The translations under genes were made by a program, and so were the position numbers. From Opitutia bacterium (GTDB lineage: Bacteria; Verrucomicrobiota; Verrucomicrobiia; Opitutales; Opitutaceae): a stretch of DNA of 7,410 nt. The DNA lies in NCBI GenBank assembly GCA_025351035.1, contig JANXWT010000408.1, forward strand, positions 1 to 7,410, given 5' to 3'. Shown in pieces: positions 1 to 6,084 of the stretch (its first letter is position 1; each line of letters opens with the position of its first letter). A model generated the notes under the pieces. The model worked only from the letters and a program-made list of their open reading frames with translations. It was not told the DNA's origin and did not search any database.

Positions 1-2
1 CC

Positions 3-899
3 GCCATCGAGCCGATGGCCGCCACACCGCTCGACCCGCGTTCGCGCCGCCTCGCCGAAGCGCGCCGCGACGCCGCCGTCGCCACGCTCGGCAAAGCCAA
101 GGCCGCCCACGATCTCGCGCGCAGCGAGCTGGGTCGCATGGAGAGGATGTTCGCCGAAAAAACCGTCTCGCCGCAGGACCTCGACAACATCCGCCTCCGT
201 GAAACCGCCGCCGCGCGCGACGTCATCGCCGCCGACGGCGCGCTGCGCGTCATCGAGGCCGAGCTCGCCGAAGCCGGCGTCGCGGGCACACCGCCCGCGC
301 TCGTGGAAGTCCGCGCACCCGTCGGCGGCCGCGTGCTGCACGTTTACCAGGAGAGCGAACGCCCCGTCGTCGCCGGCACGCCGCTCGTCGAAGTCGGCGA
401 CCCGACCGATCTCGAAGTCGTCATCGAACTTCTCTCCCGCGACGGCGCCGCGCTCGCGCCGGGTGCCGCCGTGGAGTTCGAGCAATGGGGCGGCCCGGTG
501 CCGCTCGCCGGCAAAGTGCGCCTCGTCGAGCCCGCCGCGTTCACCAAGATTTCCGCGCTCGGCGTCGAGGAGCAGCGCGTCAACGTCGTCGCCGACATCA
601 CCACGCCGCTCGACCAGCGCCGCTCGCTCGGCGACAACTTCCGCGTCGAGGCCCGCGTCGTCGTCTGGGCCAGCGACCGCGTGCTGAAGGTGCCGGTGTC
701 CGGACTCTTCCGCCGCGGCCAAGATTGGGCCGCTTACGTCGTGCGCGACGGCCGCGCCGTCTTGCAGATTGTGAAAGCCGGCCGCGCCAGCAACACGGAG
801 ATGCAAGTCCTCGAAGGTCTCAAGGAAGGCGACGAAGTCATCCTCTACCCCGGCGACCGCATCACCGAAGGCCAGCGCGTGAAGCCGGTGAAGTTGTGA
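3..899 (+). CDS. HlyD-family efflux periplasmic adaptor (membrane fusion protein), 5'-truncated by the window
   Basis: This is a periplasmic adaptor subunit that would link an inner-membrane transporter (ABC or RND type) to an outer-membrane channel. The reading frame is open to the left edge, so the ATG at 15 is probably internal and the N-terminal membrane anchor or signal lies outside the window. Counting that Met as residue 1, residues about 12-88 are Ala/Arg/Glu-rich and helical, fitting the coiled-coil hairpin. VRAPVGGRV (99-107) and GTPLVEVGDPTDLEVVIEL (121-139) are the typical second half of the lipoyl domain running into the beta-barrel. SALGVEEQRVNV (180-191) and the LKVPVSGLFRRG segment (224-235) are typical of the barrel and membrane-proximal domain in this family. 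The C-terminal EGLKEGDEVILYPGDRITEGQRV (from 267) closes the usual fold. No transporter gene is visible, so the substrate is unknown. The stop is 12 bases from the stop of the convergent next gene. Confidence 0.9.
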   Translation, partial: AIEPMAATPLDPRSRRLAEARRDAAVATLGKAKAAHDLARSELGRMERMFAEKTVSPQDLDNIRLRETAAARDVIAADGALRVIEAELAEAGVAGTPPALVEVRAPVGGRVLHVYQESERPVVAGTPLVEVGDPTDLEVVIELLSRDGAALAPGAAVEFEQWGGPVPLAGKVRLVEPAAFTKISALGVEEQRVNVVADITTPLDQRRSLGDNFRVEARVVVWASDRVLKVPVSGLFRRGQDWAAYVVRDGRAVLQIVKAGRASNTEMQVLEGLKEGDEVILYPGDRITEGQRVKPVKL

Positions 900-911
900 T
901 GCCTTGGCATA

Positions 912-1436
912 TCACGCCGCCTGCACGTCGTAGGCGAGCTGCACGAGGCCGCCGGGGAAGCTGTGGCAGTTGCGCAGCGTCAGTGCGGTCGGCACCGAGC
1001 GGCGCAGGAACAGCGGCACGCCGTCGCCGAGCAGCACGGGCGGGATCGACAGGATGATCTCGTCGACGATGCCGGCTTCGAGGCACGGCTGCACGATCTC
1101 GCCGCCACCGACGAGCCAGATGGTTTTGCCCGGCAGCGCGCGGAGTTCGCGGACGAACGTCACGACGTCGCCGCCGACAAACTTCGCGTGCTTGGCGCGC
1201 TTCACGCCGGGCACGCGCGACACGACGTAGCAGCGCTGCTCGGGATTCGGCCACGCGCCGAGCGTCACCACCTGTTCGTAGGTCTTGCGGCCCATCACGA
1301 GCGTGTCGACGCCGGCGATGAAGTTCTTGTAGCCGAAATCCTCCTGCGGATCCTGCGGCAACCAGTCGAGCGAACCGTCGCGGCGCGCGATGAAGCCGTC
1401 GAGACTCGCGGCGATGTAGAGGGAAACTTTACGCAT
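912..1436 (-). CDS. Dihydrofolate reductase family protein (RibD C-terminal domain-like)
   Basis: This 174-residue cytosolic protein belongs to the RibD_C/DHFR-like superfamily (the YyaP/YwjB type of stand-alone proteins), presumably an NADPH-dependent reductase of unknown substrate. Visible family motifs are SLDGFIA (11-17) after the first beta strand, VMGRKTYE (47-54), WLVGGGE (107-113), which is the glycine-rich nucleotide-binding turn, and PPVLLGDGVPLF (132-143) near the C terminus. Length is normal for stand-alone members. The ATG at 1436 starts directly with the first strand (MRKVSLYIAASLDG), so the start is convincing although no ribosome-binding box precedes it. It begins 12 bases after the stop of the small upstream gene and is the last gene of the regulator cluster. 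It should not be called folA: it lacks the overall folate-DHFR pattern, and members of this family are mostly uncharacterised. Confidence 0.9.
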   Translation of the reverse strand: MRKVSLYIAASLDGFIARRDGSLDWLPQDPQEDFGYKNFIAGVDTLVMGRKTYEQVVTLGAWPNPEQRCYVVSRVPGVKRAKHAKFVGGDVVTFVRELRALPGKTIWLVGGGEIVQPCLEAGIVDEIILSIPPVLLGDGVPLFLRRSVPTALTLRNCHSFPGGLVQLAYDVQAA

Positions 1437-1448
1437 GGCGAGCCGGGG

Positions 1449-1796
1449 TCAGACGTGGGACAGCACAAGCGACTCGGCCTCATAGTCGGCCACGAGGTCG
1501 ACGTGGATGAGCTTGTTGTCCGCCGCACCAAAATCGATGCAGTCGGCAAACGCCGACGCTTCCGGCGCGTCAAGAAAATGCGCGGCGCCCGCCTCGGCGC
1601 AGTCGAGGTCGCGCCATTCCAGCACTTCGCGCCAGAGGCCGGTGCCGGGTTCGCGGCCGATGTGCCGCCCGAGAAAGCCGGGGCAGCGGTTGAGGTAGAG
1701 GTTGGACGCAACGATCGCCGAGCGAAGCTGTGCTTCGGAGACCCCGGGTTTCGTGCGGAAGGACGTGATTTCGAGTGTAGAGGCGGAGGGGTTCAT
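1449..1796 (-). CDS. Small conserved protein, probable dimeric alpha/beta-barrel (ABM-like) fold
   Basis: This is a 115-residue protein of unknown function. The pattern is that of a ferredoxin-like dimeric alpha/beta barrel, as in antibiotic-biosynthesis-monooxygenase-like and related stress proteins: a first strand (LEITSFRTKPG, 8-18), a helix (about 20-36), a CPGFLGRHIGRE turn and strand (38-49, the 'PGF' being typical), the strand GLWREVLEWRDL (53-64), a helix with FLDAPEASAFADCID (74-88), and a final strand (LIHVDLVA). No catalytic residues can be named, so an enzymatic role is not claimed. The frame extends to a GTG at 1814, but the ATG at 1796 was preferred because homologous-looking sequence begins just after it and the GTG abuts the candidate operator. 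It lies between the regulator gene and the DHFR-like gene on the same strand, probably as one transcription unit. Confidence 0.75.
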   Translation of the reverse strand: MNPSASTLEITSFRTKPGVSEAQLRSAIVASNLYLNRCPGFLGRHIGREPGTGLWREVLEWRDLDCAEAGAAHFLDAPEASAFADCIDFGAADNKLIHVDLVADYEAESLVLSHV

Positions 1797-1802
1797 AGGC
1801 GC

Positions 1803-1808
1803 AGTATC
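1803..1808 (-). promoter_or_regulatory. Possible extended -10 element before the small ABM-like gene
   Basis: On the minus strand the bases read TGCGATACT, resembling an extended -10 (TGn followed by a TATAAT-like hexamer, GATACT). It lies six bases before the ATG at 1796 and just downstream of the palindrome at 1820-1835, which would then cover the -35 region. No good -35 hexamer is present at 16-18 bases. The assignment is by eye only. Confidence 0.25.
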
Positions 1809-1819
1809 GCACACCCCAC

Positions 1820-1835
1820 TGACAACCCTATGTCA
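1820..1835. promoter_or_regulatory. Perfect palindrome TGACA-N6-TGTCA, candidate operator of the adjacent WYL regulator
   Basis: TGACA (1820-1824) and TGTCA (1831-1835) are exact inverted repeats separated by six bases. The right arm includes the stop codon of the regulator gene (1833-1835), and the left arm ends 24 bases upstream of the small gene's ATG. This size and symmetry fit a dimeric winged-HTH DNA-binding protein, and the position fits control of the two downstream genes. Binding by the neighbouring regulator is inferred from proximity only. Confidence 0.45.
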
Positions 1836-2789
1836 GGAGACTTTCGGGGTGTGCCGTGCCGCGATTTTCGCCGCTTCAGCGTGCACGAGGTCGCGCAACT
1901 CCACCGGCGCCAGCACCTCGAAACCCGTGCCGAAAGACAGCAGCCAGCGTGCGAGCCACGGCAGCGAGTAAGTCATCAGCGCAATTTCCGCACCGTTGCG
2001 CACCTTCTTTTCTTCGACGAAACCGGCGAATGATTCCCGCCGCGCGCGAGTGAGCGTGTCGTTTTCAAACCAAATGCGCGCGGCGACGGTGTCGCGCTGC
2101 GCACCGGCCTCCGCGAGATGTTGCGCGAGTGAGAAATTCGGCCGGTGCGGGAAACGCTCATCGCGCACCGCGAGGCGTTTGATGCGGTCCAGCCGGAACT
2201 GCCGGAAATCCTGCCGCAGCCGGCACCACGCCACGAGGTGCCACGCGCTGCCAAAAAACACCACCCCGAGAGGCTCGACCTCTCGCGCCGTATCGGCCTC
2301 CTGATCGCGTCCGCGATAGACGAGATGCATGACGCGCCGTTGTCCCGCCGCCTGCTGGATCGGCAGCAGCGTCCGCTGGTCCGGTGAACCTGCCGAGCGC
2401 GGCGCGGCGAGCACGGCGGTTGTTTCCACCAGCCGGTCGACGCCCGCCTGCCGGTCGGTCGGGAGCACGGAGCGAACTTTCAACAGGGCCGACGAAATCG
2501 GTGCGCGCAGCGAGCCGTCGGTGAACTCCTTCACCATCTCGCCGCCGACGAACAGCGCCGCGGCCTCGTCGGCCGTGAGCATGACCGGCGGCAGATGGTA
2601 GCCCTTCATCAGCGTGTAGCCGACGCCCGCTTCGCCGATGATCGGCACGCCGGCTTCGCCGAGTGCATCGAGGTCGCGATAGACGGTGCGCACGCTGATC
2701 TCGAAGTGCTCCGCGAGGTCTTCGGCGCGGACGACGCGCCGCCCTTGCAAGTGCAGCACCATCGCGAGCAGCCGGTCGGTCCGATTCAT
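1833..2789 (-). CDS. YafY-family transcriptional regulator (HTH_11 plus WYL domain)
   Basis: This 318-residue cytosolic DNA-binding regulator presumably senses a small ligand through its WYL domain. An N-terminal winged HTH spans residues 1-60: MNRTDRLLAMVLHLQGRR, then LAEHFEISVRTVYRDLDALG (25-44) as the helix-turn-helix. The segment GEAGVGYTLMKGYHLPPVMLT (52-72) is the usual wing and linker of YafY-type proteins. The WYL domain lies around 140-207, with EVEPLGVVFFGSAWHLVAWC (170-189) and FRQFRLDRI (195-203). The signature triplet here is Trp-His-Leu (183-185). The remaining ~100 residues, ending in a region with LPWLARWLLSFGTGFEVLAP, match the C-terminal WCX extension. The ATG at 2789 was chosen over an upstream start at 2828 because family members begin at the MNRTDRLL segment. 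It heads a minus-strand cluster with two downstream genes and is divergent from tdk. Autoregulation and control of the cassette are likely but not shown. Confidence 0.92.
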   Translation of the reverse strand: MNRTDRLLAMVLHLQGRRVVRAEDLAEHFEISVRTVYRDLDALGEAGVPIIGEAGVGYTLMKGYHLPPVMLTADEAAALFVGGEMVKEFTDGSLRAPISSALLKVRSVLPTDRQAGVDRLVETTAVLAAPRSAGSPDQRTLLPIQQAAGQRRVMHLVYRGRDQEADTAREVEPLGVVFFGSAWHLVAWCRLRQDFRQFRLDRIKRLAVRDERFPHRPNFSLAQHLAEAGAQRDTVAARIWFENDTLTRARRESFAGFVEEKKVRNGAEIALMTYSLPWLARWLLSFGTGFEVLAPVELRDLVHAEAAKIAARHTPKVS

Positions 2790-2797
2790 GGCCCGCA

Positions 2798-2825
2798 GTT
2801 GTAGCCGGTGCGCGCGGCACGACAA
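2798..2825 (-). promoter_or_regulatory. Candidate promoter of the WYL regulator gene
   Basis: On the minus strand, TTGTCG (2825-2820) and TACAAC (2803-2798) are separated by 16 bases, each matching four of six positions of the sigma-70 consensus. The -10 hexamer ends only eight bases before the ATG at 2789, so transcription would start at or next to the start codon. No ribosome-binding box is seen, consistent with a leaderless message. Confidence 0.35.
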
Positions 2826-2846
2826 CACCGATCCGCGATTTTCGCT

Positions 2847-2876
2847 TCGACCCCCGGCGTCCGGCGGTCCTACCTT
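2847..2876 (+). promoter_or_regulatory. Candidate promoter of tdk
   Basis: TCGACC (2847-2852) and TACCTT (2871-2876) with an 18-base spacer resemble a weak sigma-70-type promoter. The -10-like hexamer again ends eight bases before the ATG (2885), the same spacing as for the divergent regulator gene. There is no Shine-Dalgarno-like sequence between them. Confidence 0.3.
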
Positions 2877-2884
2877 CGGGCCGC

Positions 2885-3460
2885 ATGTCGAAGCTCTATT
2901 TCTACTACTCGGCGATGAACGCCGGCAAATCGACGGTGCTCCTCCAGTCGAGCTACAACTACCACGAGCGCGGCATGCGCACGCTGCTCTTTATTCCCGC
3001 CATCGACACCCGTGCCGGCGGGCTCATCCGTTCGCGCATCGGGCTCGAGGCGCCCGCCCTGCCGCTGCCGGTCGACGAAAATATTTTCGATCACGTCAAG
3101 GCCGCCCACGCGACGCAGCCGGTCGCCTGCGTGCTGGTCGACGAGGCGCAGTTCCTCACCCGCGCGCAGGTCGAACAACTGACCGACATTGCCGACACAC
3201 TGAAAATCCCCGTGCTCTGCTACGGCCTGCGGACGGATTTCCAGGCGCAGCTTTTCCCCGGTAGCGCTGCGCTGCTCGCGCTCGCCGACAATCTCATCGA
3301 GCTGAAAACCATCTGCCACTGCGGCCGCAAGGCCACGATGAACCTCCGCGTCGGCGCCGACGGCCGCGCGGTGAAGGAAGGCGCGCAGGTCGAGATCGGC
3401 GGTAACGACCGCTACGTCGCGATGTGCCGCCGCCATTTCAAAGAAGCTCTGGCGCTCTGA
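2885..3460 (+). CDS. tdk: Thymidine kinase, type II
   Basis: This cytosolic enzyme phosphorylates thymidine (and deoxyuridine) with ATP to give dTMP, the first step of thymidine salvage. The 191-residue protein shows the whole family pattern. The P-loop is SAMNAGKS (9-16), and VDEAQF (85-90) is the Walker B region with the catalytic Glu87. YGLRTDF (113-119) is conserved, and TICHCGRKA (142-150) with CRRHF (181-185) gives zinc ligands Cys144, Cys146, Cys181 and His184, the arrangement of the E. coli-type enzyme. IGGNDRYV (171-178) is the thymidine-binding loop region. Length is slightly below the ~205 residues of the E. coli enzyme. The ATG leads straight into the first strand (MSKLYFYYSAMNAGKS), which fixes the start. 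It is divergent from the WYL regulator, and the lactonase gene follows after 41 bases on the same strand. Confidence 0.96.
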   Translation: MSKLYFYYSAMNAGKSTVLLQSSYNYHERGMRTLLFIPAIDTRAGGLIRSRIGLEAPALPLPVDENIFDHVKAAHATQPVACVLVDEAQFLTRAQVEQLTDIADTLKIPVLCYGLRTDFQAQLFPGSAALLALADNLIELKTICHCGRKATMNLRVGADGRAVKEGAQVEIGGNDRYVAMCRRHFKEALAL

Positions 3461-3501
3461 TTTTTTTCCCGCCCCATATCGTCACCCCACCACCTCGCCC
3501 C

Positions 3502-4584
3502 ATGTCCACCGAACCTCACCAAGTTTTTATCGGCACCTACACCCCGAAAGGCGACTCCAGCCGCGGCATCTACACCGCGAGCCTCGACGCCACCACCGCC
3601 ACGCTCGGCGAACCGCGGCTCGCCGCCGAGACCGAGAATCCCACCTTTGTCGTGCTGCATCCCAACGGGCGCGCCGTCTACGCGCTCGGGCAGTGCGTGA
3701 ACGAAGCCGGCAAGACCGGCGGGGCCGTCACGGCGTTCGCGCTCGACCGCCCCACCGGCGCGCTCGCCGCGCTGAACATGCAGCCCACCGGCGGCGGTGG
3801 CACGTCGCACCTCGGCATTGACGCGACGGGCCGGCTGCTCGTCACGATCAGCTACAGTGGCGGCGACATCGCGACCTTTCCGCTCGGCACCGACGGACGT
3901 ATTGGCGCGCGCACCGGTCAGATCAAACCGACCGGCCCACTCGGGCCCGTCATGGCGCGGCAGGACAAACCCCATCCGCACTCCGTCACTTTTTCGCCCG
4001 ACAACCGCCACGCCTACGTCTGCGATCTCGCGCAGGACAAAATCCTCAGCTTTCGCGTCGATGCCGCCGCCGCGACGCTTGCACCCAACGGTGAAGTCGC
4101 CGGCCGCGCCGGGGCCGGCCCGCGGCATGCCAAGTTCTCGTCAAGCGGTCGGTTTTTCTACGTCATCAACGAGCTCGACAGCACGATCGCCACCTACGCC
4201 TGCGATCCCGCGACCGGTGGACTGACGCCGACGCAGATTGTCTCCACACTACCGGACAGTTTTTCCGGCACGAATATTTGTGCCGAAATCCGTGTCCATC
4301 CCAACGGCCGCTTCGTCTACGGTTCGAACCGCGGACATGACAGCCTCGCCGTCTTCGCGCGCGACCCGAAGGCCGGCACACTCACGCTTGTCGAAATCCT
4401 GCCTTGCGACGGCCGGCATCCTCGGAATTTCGCCCTGTCGCCCGGAGGGAAGGTGCTCGTCTGCGCCAACCGCGACACTAACAACCTCACGGTTTTCCGT
4501 GTTGATGGGGCGAGCGGCCGGCTCACCGCCACCGGGCAGTCGGTCCCGTCGTTCCAGCCGGTCTGCGTGATGTTCGCGTCATAA
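3502..4584 (+). CDS. Lactonase family protein (seven-bladed beta-propeller, 6-phosphogluconolactonase-like)
   Basis: This 360-residue protein belongs to the lactonase/YbhE-type propeller family, whose best-known member hydrolyses 6-phosphogluconolactone in the oxidative pentose phosphate pathway. The true substrate of this copy is not certain. It opens with the typical VFIGTYTPKGDSSRGIYT (8-25). A recurring blade motif of Pro/Ser-x-Gly-Arg/Lys followed by a Tyr- or Val-rich strand appears at HPNGRAVYAL (53-62), ATGRLLVTIS (108-117), SPDNRHAYVCD (165-175), SSGRFFYVIN (214-223), HPNGRFVYGSN (266-276) and SPGGKVLVCAN (313-323). Family landmarks HPH (158-160), GPRHAKF (206-212), SNRGHDS (275-281) and RHPRNF (305-310) are present. 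No signal peptide is seen, so it is probably cytosolic. The ATG at 3502 was chosen because residues from the earlier in-frame start at 3424 would overlap tdk and are Pro-rich and non-homologous-looking. It may be co-transcribed with tdk. Confidence 0.9.
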   Translation: MSTEPHQVFIGTYTPKGDSSRGIYTASLDATTATLGEPRLAAETENPTFVVLHPNGRAVYALGQCVNEAGKTGGAVTAFALDRPTGALAALNMQPTGGGGTSHLGIDATGRLLVTISYSGGDIATFPLGTDGRIGARTGQIKPTGPLGPVMARQDKPHPHSVTFSPDNRHAYVCDLAQDKILSFRVDAAAATLAPNGEVAGRAGAGPRHAKFSSSGRFFYVINELDSTIATYACDPATGGLTPTQIVSTLPDSFSGTNICAEIRVHPNGRFVYGSNRGHDSLAVFARDPKAGTLTLVEILPCDGRHPRNFALSPGGKVLVCANRDTNNLTVFRVDGASGRLTATGQSVPSFQPVCVMFAS

Positions 4585-4587
4585 ATC

Positions 4588-4617
4588 CCGGGCGGCCGCT
4601 GCATCCCGGCAATTTTT
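4588..4617 (+). terminator. Possible weak intrinsic terminator after the lactonase gene
   Basis: CCGGG (4588-4592) can pair with CCCGG (4605-4609), giving a five-base-pair all-GC stem with a 12-base loop, followed after three bases by TTTTT (4613-4617). It starts four bases after the lactonase stop codon. The stem is short and the T-run modest, so it may be only a partial terminator. The rest of the 105-base gap before the next gene shows no convincing promoter. Confidence 0.3.
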
Positions 4618-4689
4618 GCGCAGCCTTCGGCACTTTGTGACCAAGGACCGCAGTTGCAGCCCGGCCTTGGCGCGCATTCACTACTGCCA

Positions 4690-6084
4690 ATGAACCACCA
4701 CGACTGGTCGCAATTCAAGTCCCGCGCCGTCAGCGCCGCCGAAGCGGTGCGTATCATCCCGAACGGTGCCCGGGCCTTCATGCACGGCGGCGCGGCGACA
4801 CCCACGCCCTTGGTGCTGGCCCTGGCTGCCCGCACCGATCTCGAGGGCCTGCGCCTTTACCACGTGCACACGGAGGGGCCCGCACCGTTTCTCGATCCGG
4901 CCTGCGAGGGTCGCATCCGTTCCGTATCACTCTTCACCGGCGCGGCGGCGCGGGGTCCCGTGGCCGAGGGCCGGGCCGATTTCATCCCGGTGTTTCTCTC
5001 CGACATCCACTACCTTTTTCAAACACGGCGCATCCCCCTCGATGTCGCCATCCTCCAACTGTCTCCGCCCGATGCGCATGGTTGGTGCACGCTAGGCACC
5101 TCGGTCGACTGCGCCCGGGCCGCGTTTGACCACGCGACGATCATTATCGCCGAGATCAACGAGCAGATGCCGCGCACGCACGGCGAGTCGCTCGTGCCGT
5201 TCTCGCGCGTCAATGCCTTCATCGCCACCGACCGTCCCTTGCACAGCCACGAGCCCGAAGCAGAAGGGCCGGTCGAAGCGCGCATCGGGGAAGTCATCGC
5301 CGATCTGATTGAGGACGGCTCCACCCTCCAGATCGGCATCGGGGCCATCCCCGACGCCGTGCTCGCGCGGCTGCAACACAAGCACGAGCTCGGCGTCCAC
5401 ACCGAGATGTTTTCCGACCGGCTGGTGCCGCTGGTGGAGTGCGGAGCCGTCACCAACCGGCTCAAGATCGTCGCGCCCGGCCGCATTGTCACCGCCTTCG
5501 TCATCGGCAGCCAGAGGGTGTTCGACTTCGTGCATGACAATCCATTCGTGAACTTCATCGGCTCCGACAAAACGAACGACACCGCCACGATCCGCAAGAA
5601 CCCCAAGGTCGCCGCCATCAATTCCGCGATCGAGGTCGATCTCACCGGCCAGGTCTGCGCCGACTCGATGGGCCACCGCATCTACTCCGGCATCGGCGGG
5701 CAGATGGATTTCATCCGCGGTGCCGCACTTTCTCCGGGCGGCAAACCGATCATCGCGTTGCCCTCCACCGCCAAGGGCGGGCAAATCTCGCGCATCACGT
5801 CCGAACTGAAGCCCGGCGCCGGCGTCGTGACAACGCGCGGCCATGTCCACTGGATCGTCACCGAATATGGCGCCGTCAACCTGCAGGGACTGACGCTGCG
5901 GGAACGCGGTGAAGCGCTGATCTCGATCGCGCACCCGGATTTTCAGGCCGGGCTGCGGCGCGACTTCACCCGCATCCGGCATTTTCCCCTCGCCGAAGAT
6001 TTAGCCAGGCGTCCCGATGCGGATCAAAACGCGGCTTCACCGTCGGCGCGCGGCAGCGGCGCGCGCAAGGGCACCACGATGTAG
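4690..6084 (+). CDS. Acetyl-CoA hydrolase/transferase family protein, 4-hydroxybutyrate CoA-transferase-like
   Basis: This cytosolic class I CoA-transferase would move CoA from a donor such as acetyl-CoA to a carboxylic acid through a glutamyl-CoA intermediate. Of its 464 residues, the N-terminal domain carries FMHGGAATPTPLV (30-42), the pattern of this family. INEQMPRTHG (156-165), IGIGAIPDAV (215-224) and LGVHTEMFSDRLVPL (234-248) follow; Glu239 in the HTEM motif aligns with the catalytic glutamate described for Clostridium aminobutyricum 4-hydroxybutyrate CoA-transferase. GIGGQMDFIRGA (334-345) is the glycine-rich motif near the CoA site, and LPSTAKGGQISRI (357-369) the conserved stretch after it. 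Similarity is closest to the Cat2/4-hydroxybutyrate type, but the acceptor cannot be read from sequence. The ATG at 4690 was chosen over a TTG at 4654. The last ~25 residues look unconserved, make the protein longer than the usual ~430-440 residues, and overlap the convergent lnt gene by 61 bases. Confidence 0.9.
   Translation: MNHHDWSQFKSRAVSAAEAVRIIPNGARAFMHGGAATPTPLVLALAARTDLEGLRLYHVHTEGPAPFLDPACEGRIRSVSLFTGAAARGPVAEGRADFIPVFLSDIHYLFQTRRIPLDVAILQLSPPDAHGWCTLGTSVDCARAAFDHATIIIAEINEQMPRTHGESLVPFSRVNAFIATDRPLHSHEPEAEGPVEARIGEVIADLIEDGSTLQIGIGAIPDAVLARLQHKHELGVHTEMFSDRLVPLVECGAVTNRLKIVAPGRIVTAFVIGSQRVFDFVHDNPFVNFIGSDKTNDTATIRKNPKVAAINSAIEVDLTGQVCADSMGHRIYSGIGGQMDFIRGAALSPGGKPIIALPSTAKGGQISRITSELKPGAGVVTTRGHVHWIVTEYGAVNLQGLTLRERGEALISIAHPDFQAGLRRDFTRIRHFPLAEDLARRPDADQNAASPSARGSGARKGTTM

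Noticed and set aside
1797..1814. GTG at 1814 as the start of the small ABM-like gene
   Set aside because: It adds six residues of no evident conservation, lies only five bases from the palindrome and has no ribosome-binding box; the ATG at 1796 is the simpler start.
963..2033. A 356-codon open frame on the plus strand opposite the DHFR-like gene, the small ABM-like gene and the end of the regulator gene
   Set aside because: It is antisense to three genes with recognisable family motifs. Its translation is rich in Arg, His, Val and Ala with no domain pattern. Long antisense frames are expected in DNA of this base composition.
2820..2835. Possible second copy of the operator (GACAAC resembling the left arm) between the regulator and tdk
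   Set aside because: Only one half-site matches; there is no TGTCA arm at the right distance, so it is not supported as a dimer binding site.
2158..2886. A 242-codon minus-strand open frame overlapping the regulator gene in another frame
   Set aside because: The translation is dominated by Arg, Ala and Gly with no domain pattern, while the overlapping frame is an intact YafY/WYL regulator.
4654..4689. TTG at 4654 as the start of the CoA-transferase
   Set aside because: It would add 12 residues before an ATG that is well placed relative to the first conserved segment; no ribosome-binding signal favours the TTG.
5092..5982. A 296-codon minus-strand open frame opposite the CoA-transferase gene
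   Set aside because: The CoA-transferase on the plus strand has all its family motifs. The antisense translation is Asp/Gly/Arg/Val-rich with no recognisable motif, as expected for a shadow frame.
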